From UBA10518 sp022837185 (GTDB lineage Bacteria > Desulfobacterota > Desulfobulbia > Desulfobulbales > Desulfobulbaceae): a stretch of DNA of 64,000 nucleotides. The position numbers and the translations under genes were made by a program. Shown here piece by piece: positions 43,775 through 52,345 of the stretch (the first letter of the stretch is position 1; every line of letters starts with the position of its first letter). The notes under the pieces were generated by a model. The model was not told the origin of the DNA, did not search any database, and was given only the letters and a program-made list of their open reading frames with translations. The DNA is taken from assembly GCA_034007705.1 (NCBI GenBank), contig JAVEQK010000008.1, positions 52,793 through 116,792 of the forward strand. The letters run 5' to 3'.

Positions 43775-44602
43775 CTACAGGATGGAGCGCCACTGTTTTT
43801 TTGGAATATCGACAAGCTGGGTCACCTGGACCGCGGTCTCCTCAATGGATTTGCCGTCGGTGCCGACAACGGGAATGGAGTATTTGAGAAAAATCTGTTT
43901 TGCCTGGTTGAGCTCGTTGGCGCAGGTGGCGATACTGGCATAGGAACTGCCGCTGTAGCGCTGCTCCCTGATTTTATGCAGCAGCTGCGGGGTGGATGTG
44001 AGGCCCACTACCTTCTTGCGGTTGCGGATGATTTCCGGCGGCAGTTCGTAACTGTTGAGATCGTCGGTGGTGAGGGGAAAATTGGCCGCCTTTATTCCCA
44101 TGTGCGTTGCCAGGTAAACGCTGACCGGAGTTTTGCCGGACCGGGAGACCCCCAGCAGAATCACCTCTGCTTCATCATATTCCCGGGTCCGGGTGCCGTC
44201 ATCGTGTTCTATGGAAAAATGGATGGCCTCCACCCTTTTGGCAAGGGTCATGTCATCAATGGCCCGGGATGACCCGGGCACCCGCAAGGCTTTTGACTCC
44301 AGGCAGATCTCCAGCTGGTCCAGGAGGCGCCCGAACACGTCAAAAAATTCAACCTCCGGGGAATCGAAGATTTTTCGGATCTGACTGTCGAGAATGGTGC
44401 AGAAGACCAGGGGCCTTCTGCCGCCGGACTGCTCCAGGATATGGGCGAGTGCTTTTTCCGCCGCGGCCGTGGTTTTGATGAACGGGAGTTTTTCCTCGTG
44501 GAAGCTGATCTCCTGAAACTGACAGAGCAGCGCCTGCCCCATGTCCTCGGCAAGGAGGGCCGTGGAGCCGGATACATAGTACACGTCTTTCGAGGTCCAC
44601 AT
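43775..44602 (-). CDS. ppsR: PEP synthase regulatory protein (bifunctional kinase/pyrophosphorylase)
   Basis: 275 residues, DUF299 family. Adds and removes phosphate on PEP synthase or pyruvate phosphate dikinase and so directs carbon between glycolysis and gluconeogenesis. VYYVSGSTALLAEDMGQALL replaces the usual SDSTG start; the P-loop is LLGVSRSGKTPVSVYLA; KAANFPLTTDD and VVGLTSTPQLLHKIR follow. No PEP synthase gene is in the window. Thirty bases separate it from the dihaem protein upstream. Confidence 0.9.
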   Translation of the reverse strand: MWTSKDVYYVSGSTALLAEDMGQALLCQFQEISFHEEKLPFIKTTAAAEKALAHILEQSGGRRPLVFCTILDSQIRKIFDSPEVEFFDVFGRLLDQLEICLESKALRVPGSSRAIDDMTLAKRVEAIHFSIEHDDGTRTREYDEAEVILLGVSRSGKTPVSVYLATHMGIKAANFPLTTDDLNSYELPPEIIRNRKKVVGLTSTPQLLHKIREQRYSGSSYASIATCANELNQAKQIFLKYSIPVVGTDGKSIEETAVQVTQLVDIPKKQWRSIL

Positions 44603-44632
44603 GATGTTCGCCTTATTTGCAGAATTGCCGGT

Positions 44633-44893
44633 TCATTCGCGTTTGTGGCAGAAGAGGCACCGGTATTTGGGCGGATGATCTTCCGGCAGGGGGGAAACCC
44701 CTTCCGCGCCGTGGCATTCGATGCAGAATCTTTCCGCCTCTTTTTTCTTCATGGTCATGAACCGTTCATGATCGGGGTCGTGCGGCAGCCGGGCCGTTGT
44801 TTCAGGCGGGGCATACCACAGAAACAGGAACAGGCCGACGCAGAAAAGAAGAAAAAGAGCATTATATACCAGTATTTTTACTCTGCTATTCAT
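44633..44893 (-). CDS. Small membrane-anchored dihaem c-type cytochrome
   Basis: 86 residues: an N-terminal transmembrane helix (ILVYNALFLLFCVGLFLFLWYA) and a short periplasmic domain with two haem-binding motifs, CIECH and CLFCH, separated by about 25 residues. Potential distal His ligands are few (HDPDHERF, DHPPKY). Proteins of this size occur in sulphate reducers next to electron-transfer genes; its partner is not clear here. Confidence 0.82.
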   Translation of the reverse strand: MNSRVKILVYNALFLLFCVGLFLFLWYAPPETTARLPHDPDHERFMTMKKKEAERFCIECHGAEGVSPLPEDHPPKYRCLFCHKRE

Positions 44894-45195
44894 GAATTAT
44901 CCTTTATCCAGGAGTGACCGCTCCGAATGCCGGCGGGAAACGATTCTCTGATTGCCCGCATGGAGTCCCGTGATTGGGCGGCGTCGATAACCGCGTTGCC
45001 GTCTGCCTGCGAAACTATTTATTGTATAATAATACCTGAATTGCCTTGCTACCAACCAATTTCTTTCCCTGCCGCCAAAAAAAGGGAATCATTATCAATC
45101 TGGACTCCGGGCGCCGGCGGTTGCCGCTGTCCTGCGCGGCGGCCGGACTGACCCGATTGTCCGAGGCGGGATTGGCTCATCAGGTCGGTATCAAG
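44894..45195. other. 302-base intergenic region
   Basis: It holds a candidate minus-strand promoter for the dihaem cytochrome/ppsR unit: TTGGTA (45055-45050), 18 bases, TATTAT (45031-45026). Further upstream a half Fur-like sequence GATAATGATT reads on the minus strand near 45087-45097. A 74-codon open frame on the plus strand shows no family resemblance. Confidence 0.4.
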
Positions 45196-47322
45196 CTATA
45201 AGGCAATCACCTTGTCGGAAGCCATCAGATGGGAGAGATCGCCACTCACCACCACGGCCCGGCAAAAATTCCCGTCAACCTCCACCACCTTGAGCACGGC
45301 GAGGGTCAGAGGTTCGGGAACCATGGGCTGACCGGTTACCGGATGGGGGACCGGGGGGATTTCCCGATAGCAGATGAACTGCATGGCGGGCTTGACGCGG
45401 TTGTCGGGGCCGGCGTCGATTATCACCTCGCTGCTGCCGATTTCGAGCAGGGAGCCTTCCGCCAGCGGGATCTCACGCCTGAATTTGCGCGCCAGTTCGT
45501 CAACCAGGTCGTCGAGGGACTCCGTCTCGCTGATCTCGCCGAACACATCGTTGTCCGCAAGGATTGTCCCGGTTTCCGCATCAATGAGCCGGCCGAGGAT
45601 TTCCACCGCTCCCGGGTACTCCAGAACCCAGCCGGTCAGCACGGCCTGCGCCCCGACTCTTTTGCCGAGCCGGCCCGCCAGGACGGGAGTCAACGGCAGG
45701 TCCCCGCTCCACGCCGGGACGGGGAACACGGCGTCGATTTTCGCCTGTTCCACGGTTCGGAAGCGGCCCTGGGCAGAGAAGGCGTCCATGAGCAGGTCCC
45801 GAACGGCACCCGGCGGGGTGGCTGGTCCAGGCTGCAGGCCGAAGGGGAGCACGGCGACGGCCATCCTCGCTTCCAGCCTCCGGTATGAAGGGACCAGGCG
45901 ATGAACCTGGAGGGTTCTCCCGGCCTTGTTGCCCAGTTCGTCGGCGGCGACGATGCGGATGGTATTCGTCCCGGGGGCGAGGTGGATCAGCCGCGAGAAG
46001 AACACCTTACGGCCTTTGCGGTTCGGCACGAACTCGCCGTTGACGCTTATATAGATCGGCAGGGAGGCGTCGCTCACCATACCCTCGAGCAGAATCGATT
46101 CTCCATGCGTTTTTTCGCCGGGGCCGGGTGACAATATCCTGATATACGGGGGCTCAACGTCAGACCCGGGGGATCCAGGCGGCGGCTTGAGGCCGGGATG
46201 ATCTTTGCCCGCGGCGGAGGCGGGGGAGGTATCCGCTTCCTTGTCATGAAGAAGATCTCCGGCCGGCACCGGGTCGGACGCGTGTTCCCTGACTACAGCC
46301 CGGGTGCTGTTGCCCGCCGGGTCGCCGGCGACAATGGTGATTGTCCCATCGGGGAGGACCAGCCTGAATCCGTACCCCCTTGCCTGTCCGGTAATGGGCC
46401 ACCGCTCGTTATTGATGCGCAGGAACGCCACCTCCATGTTGTCATTGACATTGCCCTGAAGGGTCACCAGGTTGTTGCGGACGACAAGTTCCTCGATTTC
46501 AATCACCGGCCCCTGCCGGTCGGAATAAACGGTCAGGTGGTTTTCCGTCGTTCTGCCGGCGAGATCGGAGGCGGCGACCCTGATCCTGTTCTCCCCTTCA
46601 ATGAGGGGGACTTCGGCACGGAATATTTTTTTCCCGGAGGCGGATTCCATGGCCACGGGCTGGTCTGCAACGGTGACGGCGGCGAGGAAGGTGTCGTCCA
46701 CGGCCACTCCTCTCACCACTTTCGTCAGACTGTTGGTGATCTCGACGGTGGAGGAGGATTCGAGATTCAGTACGGGCGCGGTCCGGTCCATTGCATATCG
46801 CTCTATCCTGGCAGCCCTGGCCTTGTTGAGATAATAGCGGGCCCTGGCGCTGGGGGCGCTGTCCATGGAGTGTTCCAGTTCGGCGATAGCCTTGTCGTAC
46901 TCCCGGCGCTGAAAATACAGGATGCCGAGTTCACGATGGGGAAAATAACCGATCGGGCCGAAAGTCGTACTGTCCCACTGATCTTTTGGGCTTTCCTCGA
47001 TGGCCCGCCGGAAATCCGCAACGGCCTGCGCGTGCAACCCGTCAGCGGCCAGGGACCTGCCCCGGTCGTAGTAGCCCCGCGGGCCGTTGGTGAAGCTGGA
47101 GCTCAGGTCAGGGTGTCCGTCGTCGGCAGCCGGCTTGTGCTGTATCCGGGAGCATCCCGGAGCCGCCAGCACGATCGCGGCCAGCAGGATCAGCGCAATC
47201 CGGCCGGTCCACCCATGGAGCGACCCGCCGGAGACGGATCCCTGACCGGGCCTTCCACCCAGACCTGCCTGCCTGCCCCGCCGGCCTCCCGACCGGCGGC
47301 GATGGAGGGAACCGGACAGCAT
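45196..47322 (-). CDS. Envelope lipoprotein with TPR, Ig-like and FlgO/CsgG-like domains
   Basis: Up to 708 residues. A hydrophobic segment RIALILLAAIVLAAPGC gives a lipoprotein-type Cys at 57, but 40 basic/Gly-rich residues before it suggest the real start may be further in, though no better start codon is obvious. TPR units at about 80-170 (YYDRGRSLAADGLHAQAVADFRRAIE, ELGILYFQRREYDKAIAELEHSM). Three Ig-like repeats of the type TAPVL...VRGVAVDD...NRIRVAASDLAG between 180 and 475. A CsgG/FlgO-like domain from about 485 (MAVAVLPFG, FRTVEQAKIDAVF, GRLGKRVGAQAVLTG) and a FlgT-like barrel at the end. Probably periplasmic at the outer membrane; function unknown. Confidence 0.78.
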   Translation of the reverse strand: MLSGSLHRRRSGGRRGRQAGLGGRPGQGSVSGGSLHGWTGRIALILLAAIVLAAPGCSRIQHKPAADDGHPDLSSSFTNGPRGYYDRGRSLAADGLHAQAVADFRRAIEESPKDQWDSTTFGPIGYFPHRELGILYFQRREYDKAIAELEHSMDSAPSARARYYLNKARAARIERYAMDRTAPVLNLESSSTVEITNSLTKVVRGVAVDDTFLAAVTVADQPVAMESASGKKIFRAEVPLIEGENRIRVAASDLAGRTTENHLTVYSDRQGPVIEIEELVVRNNLVTLQGNVNDNMEVAFLRINNERWPITGQARGYGFRLVLPDGTITIVAGDPAGNSTRAVVREHASDPVPAGDLLHDKEADTSPASAAGKDHPGLKPPPGSPGSDVEPPYIRILSPGPGEKTHGESILLEGMVSDASLPIYISVNGEFVPNRKGRKVFFSRLIHLAPGTNTIRIVAADELGNKAGRTLQVHRLVPSYRRLEARMAVAVLPFGLQPGPATPPGAVRDLLMDAFSAQGRFRTVEQAKIDAVFPVPAWSGDLPLTPVLAGRLGKRVGAQAVLTGWVLEYPGAVEILGRLIDAETGTILADNDVFGEISETESLDDLVDELARKFRREIPLAEGSLLEIGSSEVIIDAGPDNRVKPAMQFICYREIPPVPHPVTGQPMVPEPLTLAVLKVVEVDGNFCRAVVVSGDLSHLMASDKVIAL

Positions 47323-47323
47323 G

Positions 47324-48352
47324 TTACATCGCCAACTGCTTCTGAAAATTGATGAGCCGCAGTCGCAGAAGAAAAAGCAGGGTTTCCATCAGCAGGGTGC
47401 AGAGGGCCGTGTTGCCGCCGGAAAGGTCGACTATTTTCAGGTGTTTTGTCTGCTTGGCGGCCAGGCTCCCGATTTCGACCGCCGGGTAGGCGGGATCGAT
47501 GATTTTCCTGGCCACCGCCTCGCCGGAAACAATCGCCGGGTAGATACCCTCGCCGGTCAGACCCGAGGCCAGTCCCGCGGCATCACCGATCAGCCATTTG
47601 TTGTCGAACTGGAATCCCCGGTAATCAAAATTGATCAGTTCCGCCTGGGGCTGCACATTCTCGAGGCGGAAACCCCTGGTCTCCGCCCAGGTGACCAGGC
47701 TTTTCTTGAAGCGGACCGGAGGGATGCCGCTCTGGGGCCGGTAGGCTCCTATGGAGAGGGATTCCTGGTGGGGAAAAATCCAGCCGTAGCCGTTTTTGAA
47801 CAATCTGGTGTTGAGGTGCCATTCCATGCTTTCGTAGCGGCCCTGGACCTGATAGTTCATGCCGACGCCGATTCTGCGGGTGGGAATGTTGAGGAAGCGG
47901 CGCACCGCCGAGGTGCTGCCGTCGGCCCCGATCAGATGATCGAAACGGGCGGTGAAGGTGTTGCCCCGCTCATCGGTGCAGGTAACCGAGCGGTCGTTTA
48001 TCTCCCTGGCGCTGCACCCCGTTCTGACCTGGGCCCCGGCCCGGATGGCCTGTTCGGCCATCCACTGTCCCAGCGATTCCCTGTTGACCGTGGCGATGAT
48101 GGGGTTTTTCCTGCGCAGCCGGATTTTCTGCCAGTTGGAGAAGATCAGCTGCTCCGTGAAGGTCCTCTCAATCAGGCGTTCCGGTATCCGTTGAATGAGT
48201 CCTTCCCAGGTTATGCCGCCGGCGCAGACCTTGCGGCCGATCTGTTTTTTTCGTTCAAGGACAAGGACCTTGGCGCCGGAGGCTCCCAGGATTGCCGCAC
48301 AGGACAGCCCTCCGGGGCCGCCGCCGATAACGATGACGTCAAATTCGCTCAT
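47324..48352 (-). CDS. Geranylgeranyl reductase family FAD-dependent oxidoreductase
   Basis: 342 residues. Dinucleotide-binding N-terminus DVIVIGGGPGGLSCAAILGASGAKVLVLE, then CAGGIT, the GADGSTSAVRR motif and WLIGDAAGLASGLTGEGIYPAIVSGEAVA near 260-285, the group's FAD-binding C-terminal motif. Family members reduce isoprenoid double bonds in menaquinones or lipids. Overlaps terC by 14 bases and sits directly before the lipoprotein gene. Confidence 0.85.
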   Translation of the reverse strand: MSEFDVIVIGGGPGGLSCAAILGASGAKVLVLERKKQIGRKVCAGGITWEGLIQRIPERLIERTFTEQLIFSNWQKIRLRRKNPIIATVNRESLGQWMAEQAIRAGAQVRTGCSAREINDRSVTCTDERGNTFTARFDHLIGADGSTSAVRRFLNIPTRRIGVGMNYQVQGRYESMEWHLNTRLFKNGYGWIFPHQESLSIGAYRPQSGIPPVRFKKSLVTWAETRGFRLENVQPQAELINFDYRGFQFDNKWLIGDAAGLASGLTGEGIYPAIVSGEAVARKIIDPAYPAVEIGSLAAKQTKHLKIVDLSGGNTALCTLLMETLLFLLRLRLINFQKQLAM

Positions 48353-49124
48353 TTGGGGGGTGCAGGTCGTTTATTCTGACGTTCTGTCTGGGAGCACGGA
48401 GCTTGACCGGCTCAATGGTCCGCTTGTGCAGCTTCATGTTGAGTATTTCCACAAAAACCGAAAAGGCCATGGCAAAGTAGATATAGCCTTTGGAGATGTG
48501 CAGGCCGAGCCCTTCGGCGACCAGGGTTGTGCCGATCAGCAGCAGGAAGCTCAGCGCCAGGATCTTGAAGGTCGGGTGATCCTCGACAAATCTGCTTACC
48601 GCTCCGGACAGGAAGATCATGAAGCCGACCGCGATCATGATCGCCGCGATCATGATCGCCAGATGGTCGGCCAGGCCGATGGCGGTAATGACGGAGTCAA
48701 GGGAGAAGACTATGTCGAAGACCATGATCTGGCCGATAATCATCAAGAAGGTCGCTTTCGCTTTTCCCGGTTTGAGCCGTTTTTCTTCACTGCCCTCGAG
48801 GCTGGCGTCGATTTCCACAGTGCTTTTAAAGATGAGAAACAGTCCCCCGGCAATAAGAATCAGGTCGCTGCCCGAGATTTCCCGGCCGAACACCTCCAGC
48901 AGGGGCTCGGTGAGCCGCATGACCAGGGAAATGGAAAAGAGCAGGGCAATGCGCATGAACATGGCCATGAACAGCCCGATGGCCCTGCCTCTGGCCTGCT
49001 GATGGGGCGGCAGGCGGCCGGCCAGGAGGGCGATGAAAATAATGTTGTCCACCCCGAGAACGATTTCAAGCAGCGTCAGGGTGACAAGCGCTATCCATGC
49101 CTCGGGGGAGAGAAGCAGTTCCAT
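48339..49124 (-). CDS. TerC-family integral membrane protein, probable metal exporter
   Basis: 261 residues, seven hydrophobic helices. The TerC motif LGVDNIIFIALLAGRLP with the conserved Asp-Asn is near residue 24, and VFSLDSVITAIGLAD repeats it near 125. Family members such as MeeF/Alx export manganese. The product contains an AIMIAAIMIA repeat encoded by two perfect 15-base tandem copies at 48631-48660, each a palindrome. No manganese riboswitch was recognised in its short leader. Confidence 0.88.
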   Translation of the reverse strand: MELLLSPEAWIALVTLTLLEIVLGVDNIIFIALLAGRLPPHQQARGRAIGLFMAMFMRIALLFSISLVMRLTEPLLEVFGREISGSDLILIAGGLFLIFKSTVEIDASLEGSEEKRLKPGKAKATFLMIIGQIMVFDIVFSLDSVITAIGLADHLAIMIAAIMIAVGFMIFLSGAVSRFVEDHPTFKILALSFLLLIGTTLVAEGLGLHISKGYIYFAMAFSVFVEILNMKLHKRTIEPVKLRAPRQNVRINDLHPPNERI

Positions 49125-49191
49125 GCGCTGTTCCCTTGGCGGAGGTTAGTCTGCGCCTCCGGAGGGTATTCTCCGGACGCGGGTGCACGGG

Positions 49192-49220
49192 AGTATATCC
49201 TGTTTGGGAAAAAAGTGAAA
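49192..49220 (-). promoter_or_regulatory. Candidate promoter for terC
   Basis: Minus strand: TTTCAC (49220-49215), 17 bases, TATACT (49197-49192). The leader holds a 6-bp hairpin CCGGAG/CTCCGG. The -35 match is weak. Confidence 0.35.
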
Positions 49221-49356
49221 AAATATCGTCATCCCGCTGGAAAATCAAGAGGCCGGAAGCATGTTCATCCTGCTTTTCCCGCCCGGCGATGCTTCGCCCC
49301 TGGTACCCTTTCCGGCGGAGCAATCCCTGTTTTCTCCCCATCTCGAACAGCAATGT

Positions 49357-49385
49357 TTGACTTTTTAAACCCCGTCAGCTATATT
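49357..49385 (+). promoter_or_regulatory. Sigma-70 promoter for purA
   Basis: TTGACT (49357-49362), 17 bases, TATATT (49380-49385): five of six bases in each element with ideal spacing. Start near 49392. It lies in the 345-base gap between terC and purA, which otherwise holds the terC promoter and the leader hairpin. Confidence 0.75.
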
Positions 49386-49398
49386 TATTCGGTTTAAG

Positions 49399-49446
49399 GG
49401 CAGGATTACTCTTCCAGGAAAGGGTGATCTGCCTTTTCTTTTGTTT
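49399..49446 (+). terminator. Terminator-like hairpin in the purA leader (possible attenuator)
   Basis: Two stacked stems: GGCAGG (49399-49404) with TCTGCC (49428-49433) and ACTCTT (49408-49413) with AAGGGT (49420-49425), loop CCAGGA, followed by TTTTCTTTTGTTT. It begins about seven bases after the expected start of transcription and ends 24 bases before the purA ATG. As the promoter at 49357-49385 lies upstream, transcripts must pass through it. Confidence 0.55.
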
Positions 49447-49469
49447 ATTTTCACATCCGGGAGATGTTC

Positions 49470-50777
49470 ATGGCCAGTGTGGTGGTGGTCGGCACCCAAT
49501 GGGGAGACGAGGGCAAGGGCAAGATCGTTGATCTTCTGACCCGTTATGCGGATTGCATTGTCCGTTTTCAGGGAGGAAACAACGCGGGACACACTCTGGT
49601 CGTCGGCGGCAGGAAGTATATTTTTCATATTATTCCTTCGGGAATTCTCTATGAAGAGAAGACCTGCATGATAGGCAACGGAGTCATTATCGATCCGGAG
49701 GTGCTGCTCCAGGAGATCAGCGAGCTGGCCGGGCAGGGCTTTGCCATTACCCCGGAACGGCTGATGATCAGCGAAAACGCTCACCTGATCATGCCGTACC
49801 ATAAGAGTCTCGACCTGGCGCGGGAATCCTCACTGAGCACTTCAAAGAAGATCGGGACCACCGGACGGGGGATCGGCCCCTGCTACATGGACAAGGTCGG
49901 CCGTTGCGGCATCAAGGCCGGGGAAATGCTCGATCCGGACCTGTTCAACGACAAGCTCCGGGCCAATGTGGAGGAGAAGAATTTTCTGCTGACCCGGAAG
50001 TTCGGCGTGGAACCGGTATCCTTTGACGCGATCAGAAAGGAATTTGACGGCTATGCCCGGAAACTTGCCCCGTATATAAAAAATGTGTCCCTGGCCCTGG
50101 ATGCGGCCCGGCGGGAGGGGCGCAATATCCTTTTTGAAGGCGCCCAGGGGACGCAGCTCGACATTGATCACGGAACCTACCCGTTTGTCACCTCTTCCAA
50201 CACCATTGCCGGCAATGCCTGTATCGGCAGTGGTTTCGGACCGGTCCACATCGATGCGGTTGTCGGCATACTCAAGGCATACACGACCCGGGTCGGGGCC
50301 GGACCGTTCCCCACCGAGCTGCCTGAAGGCGATCCCATAGGCGACGCTCTGCAGGCCAGGGGCGGAGAATTCGGCGCCACCACCGGACGCCGGCGCCGCT
50401 GCGGCTGGCTTGACGCAGTCGTTGCCAGCGACGCCGTTCGCCTCAACGGCCTGACCGGTCTGGCCATTACCAAGCTCGATGTATTGAGCGGTCAGCCGAA
50501 ACTGAAGATCGCCCGCAGGTATGAGGTCGATGGAAGGGATTTCACCAGCATGCCCGGCAATATTCGCCAGACGGCTCGGATTGAGCCGGTTTATGAAGAA
50601 ATGGACGGCTGGAACGAAGATATCAGCAATGTCCGCAGTTTCGATGACCTGCCGGTCAATGCCAGGAATTATGTCCGCCGAATCGAGGACGTGACCGGGG
50701 TCGAGCCGATCATAGTCTCTGTCGGGCCGGACCGTGAGGAGACGCTGCTGCTGAAGAACCCCTTTGCCGGCAGATAA
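49470..50777 (+). CDS. purA: Adenylosuccinate synthetase
   Basis: Joins IMP and aspartate with GTP in the first step to AMP. 435 residues from ATG 49470; another ATG at 49464 is too near the GGGAG site at 49457-49461. Conserved VVVGTQWGDEGKGKIVDLL, NNAGHTLVVGG, TTGRGIGPCYMDKVGR, FEGAQGTQLDIDHGTYPFVTSSN and the C-terminal GPDREETLLLKNPF. The preceding leader may attenuate its expression. Confidence 0.97.
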   Translation: MASVVVVGTQWGDEGKGKIVDLLTRYADCIVRFQGGNNAGHTLVVGGRKYIFHIIPSGILYEEKTCMIGNGVIIDPEVLLQEISELAGQGFAITPERLMISENAHLIMPYHKSLDLARESSLSTSKKIGTTGRGIGPCYMDKVGRCGIKAGEMLDPDLFNDKLRANVEEKNFLLTRKFGVEPVSFDAIRKEFDGYARKLAPYIKNVSLALDAARREGRNILFEGAQGTQLDIDHGTYPFVTSSNTIAGNACIGSGFGPVHIDAVVGILKAYTTRVGAGPFPTELPEGDPIGDALQARGGEFGATTGRRRRCGWLDAVVASDAVRLNGLTGLAITKLDVLSGQPKLKIARRYEVDGRDFTSMPGNIRQTARIEPVYEEMDGWNEDISNVRSFDDLPVNARNYVRRIEDVTGVEPIIVSVGPDREETLLLKNPFAGR

Positions 50778-50864
50778 CCGGGCATCCTTTCTGCCTTCCG
50801 GAAGTGAACCGGCGGGGACAAATGACTGCAGGATAAGATTTTTGACCAATGGAGGTATTGGATT

Positions 50865-51143
50865 ATGGCGCGTATAACTGTTGAAGATTGTCTCGCCCAG
50901 GTGGGTGACGACAACCGTTTTGCCCTGGTGCACCTTGCTGTTGAACGCATACGTCAGCATCGCGAAGGCGAACCCTTTCTGGTCAAGGGCAAAAACAAGG
51001 AGATCGTTATGACTCTCCGTGAAATAGCCGCCGGCAAGGTGACTTTTGACAACATTCACGAACTGCCGAAGTCCCGCAAGGCTGGAGCCGCCGCAGCCGC
51101 CGAGGCCGCGGAAGCCGAACGCCCCCATGAAGACGAGGACTGA
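50865..51143 (+). CDS. rpoZ: RNA polymerase omega subunit
   Basis: 92 residues. MARITVEDCLAQVGDDNRFALVHLAVERIRQ is the standard start of omega, which assists beta' folding and ppGpp response; ALREI-type segment appears as TLREIAAGKVTFDNI. The C-terminal 20 residues are Ala/Glu-rich (AAAAEAAEAERPHEDED). TGGAGGT precedes the ATG. Placed between purA and dnaJ. Confidence 0.93.
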   Translation: MARITVEDCLAQVGDDNRFALVHLAVERIRQHREGEPFLVKGKNKEIVMTLREIAAGKVTFDNIHELPKSRKAGAAAAAEAAEAERPHEDED

Positions 51144-51190
51144 TTCCCCCTGAATCCCATTTTCAGGAAGGGAACAAATTTTTGCCATAG

Positions 51191-52342
51191 ATGTCCGAGA
51201 AGATGAGCAGGGATTATTACGAAGTTCTTGGCGTGCCCAGGGAAGCCGGTATGGATGAGATCAAGAAGGCCTACCGGAAGCTGGCCATGAAGTACCATCC
51301 CGACCGTAACCCCGGTGACGGCGAAGCCGAAGCCAAGTTCAAGGAAGCGGCGGAGGCGTATGAAGTTCTCAGTGACGTCCAGAAAAGAAGGATATACGAC
51401 GCCTATGGACATCAGGGGCTGAAGAACACGGGGTACAGGGGGCCGGGCACCGCCGATGATATTTTTTCCAGCATCAACGATCTGTTCGGTGATCTCTTCG
51501 GGTTCGGCGGCCGCAGCCGGCAGCGCAATCCCAATGGGCCGATTCCCGGTGACGACCTGCGCTATGACATGGAAATCTCCTTCATGGACGCGGTGCATGG
51601 CGTTACCCGCGAAGTTGAACTGACCAAGCGGGAAACATGCTGGACCTGCGAAGGAAGCGGACTGCGTCCCGGGTATAAACCCCAGATGTGCCCTACCTGT
51701 CACGGCCGGGGCCAGGTCATCCGTTCCCAGGGTTTTTTTCAGGTCAGCTCAACCTGTCCCCAGTGCGGCGGCTCGGGCCAGATCATCACTGATCCCTGCA
51801 ATGATTGTCACGGCCAGGGGCTGGTCAACAAGACCAAGAGGGTGTCCATCAAGATTCCGGCCGGGGTTGATACCGGAGCCAGGATGCGCCTGCGGGGTGA
51901 AGGGGAAGGGGGACGCCGGGGCGGACCGTCCGGCGACCTGTATGTTGTTATTTATGTCCGGCCCCATGAATATTTTCAACGCGAGGGGCAGAACATCTAT
52001 CTCCGCTACCCCGTTTCCATGGTCAAGGCCGCCCTGGGATGCGAGGTTGAGGTGCCGACCATCCACGGGAGCGCCAAGCTGAAAATCCCCGCCGGCACCC
52101 AGCCCGGTGAGCATTTTACCCTGAAGCATCAGGGAGTCGCGGGATTGCGGGGCAAAAGTCCTGGAGACATGATCGTCGAGGTGCAGGTGCAAACTCCCAC
52201 TAAACTCACCAAACAGCAGAAAACCCTGCTCAGGGAATTTGCCGAACAGAGCAGCGAGAGCCAGGAGGAGGGTTTTTTTTCCCGTCTCTTTCACAGTCAC
52301 TTTTCCCAGACCGACAAAAAGCAGCATGCCGGAGATGCGTAA
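51191..52342 (+). CDS. dnaJ: Chaperone DnaJ
   Basis: 383 residues, type I Hsp40. J domain at 8-72 with the HPD motif in MKYHPDRNPGDG. A short Gly/Phe region (LFGDLFGFGG), then the zinc-binding domain with four repeats CWTCEGSG, CPTCHGRG, CPQCGGSG, CNDCHGQG, and the two C-terminal substrate-binding barrels. A second Met at residue 5 could be the start. It is not next to dnaK here; two bases precede moaC. Confidence 0.95.
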   Translation: MSEKMSRDYYEVLGVPREAGMDEIKKAYRKLAMKYHPDRNPGDGEAEAKFKEAAEAYEVLSDVQKRRIYDAYGHQGLKNTGYRGPGTADDIFSSINDLFGDLFGFGGRSRQRNPNGPIPGDDLRYDMEISFMDAVHGVTREVELTKRETCWTCEGSGLRPGYKPQMCPTCHGRGQVIRSQGFFQVSSTCPQCGGSGQIITDPCNDCHGQGLVNKTKRVSIKIPAGVDTGARMRLRGEGEGGRRGGPSGDLYVVIYVRPHEYFQREGQNIYLRYPVSMVKAALGCEVEVPTIHGSAKLKIPAGTQPGEHFTLKHQGVAGLRGKSPGDMIVEVQVQTPTKLTKQQKTLLREFAEQSSESQEEGFFSRLFHSHFSQTDKKQHAGDA

Positions 52343-52345
52343 CCA

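Noticed and set aside
44927..45151. Plus-strand open frame of 74 codons
   Set aside because: No ribosome site, low-complexity end and no family features; it overlaps the minus-strand promoter of the dihaem cytochrome.
49125..49200. Manganese riboswitch (yybP-ykoY) before terC
   Set aside because: Leader is about 60 bases with only a 6-bp hairpin; the conserved loop motifs of that riboswitch are not visible.
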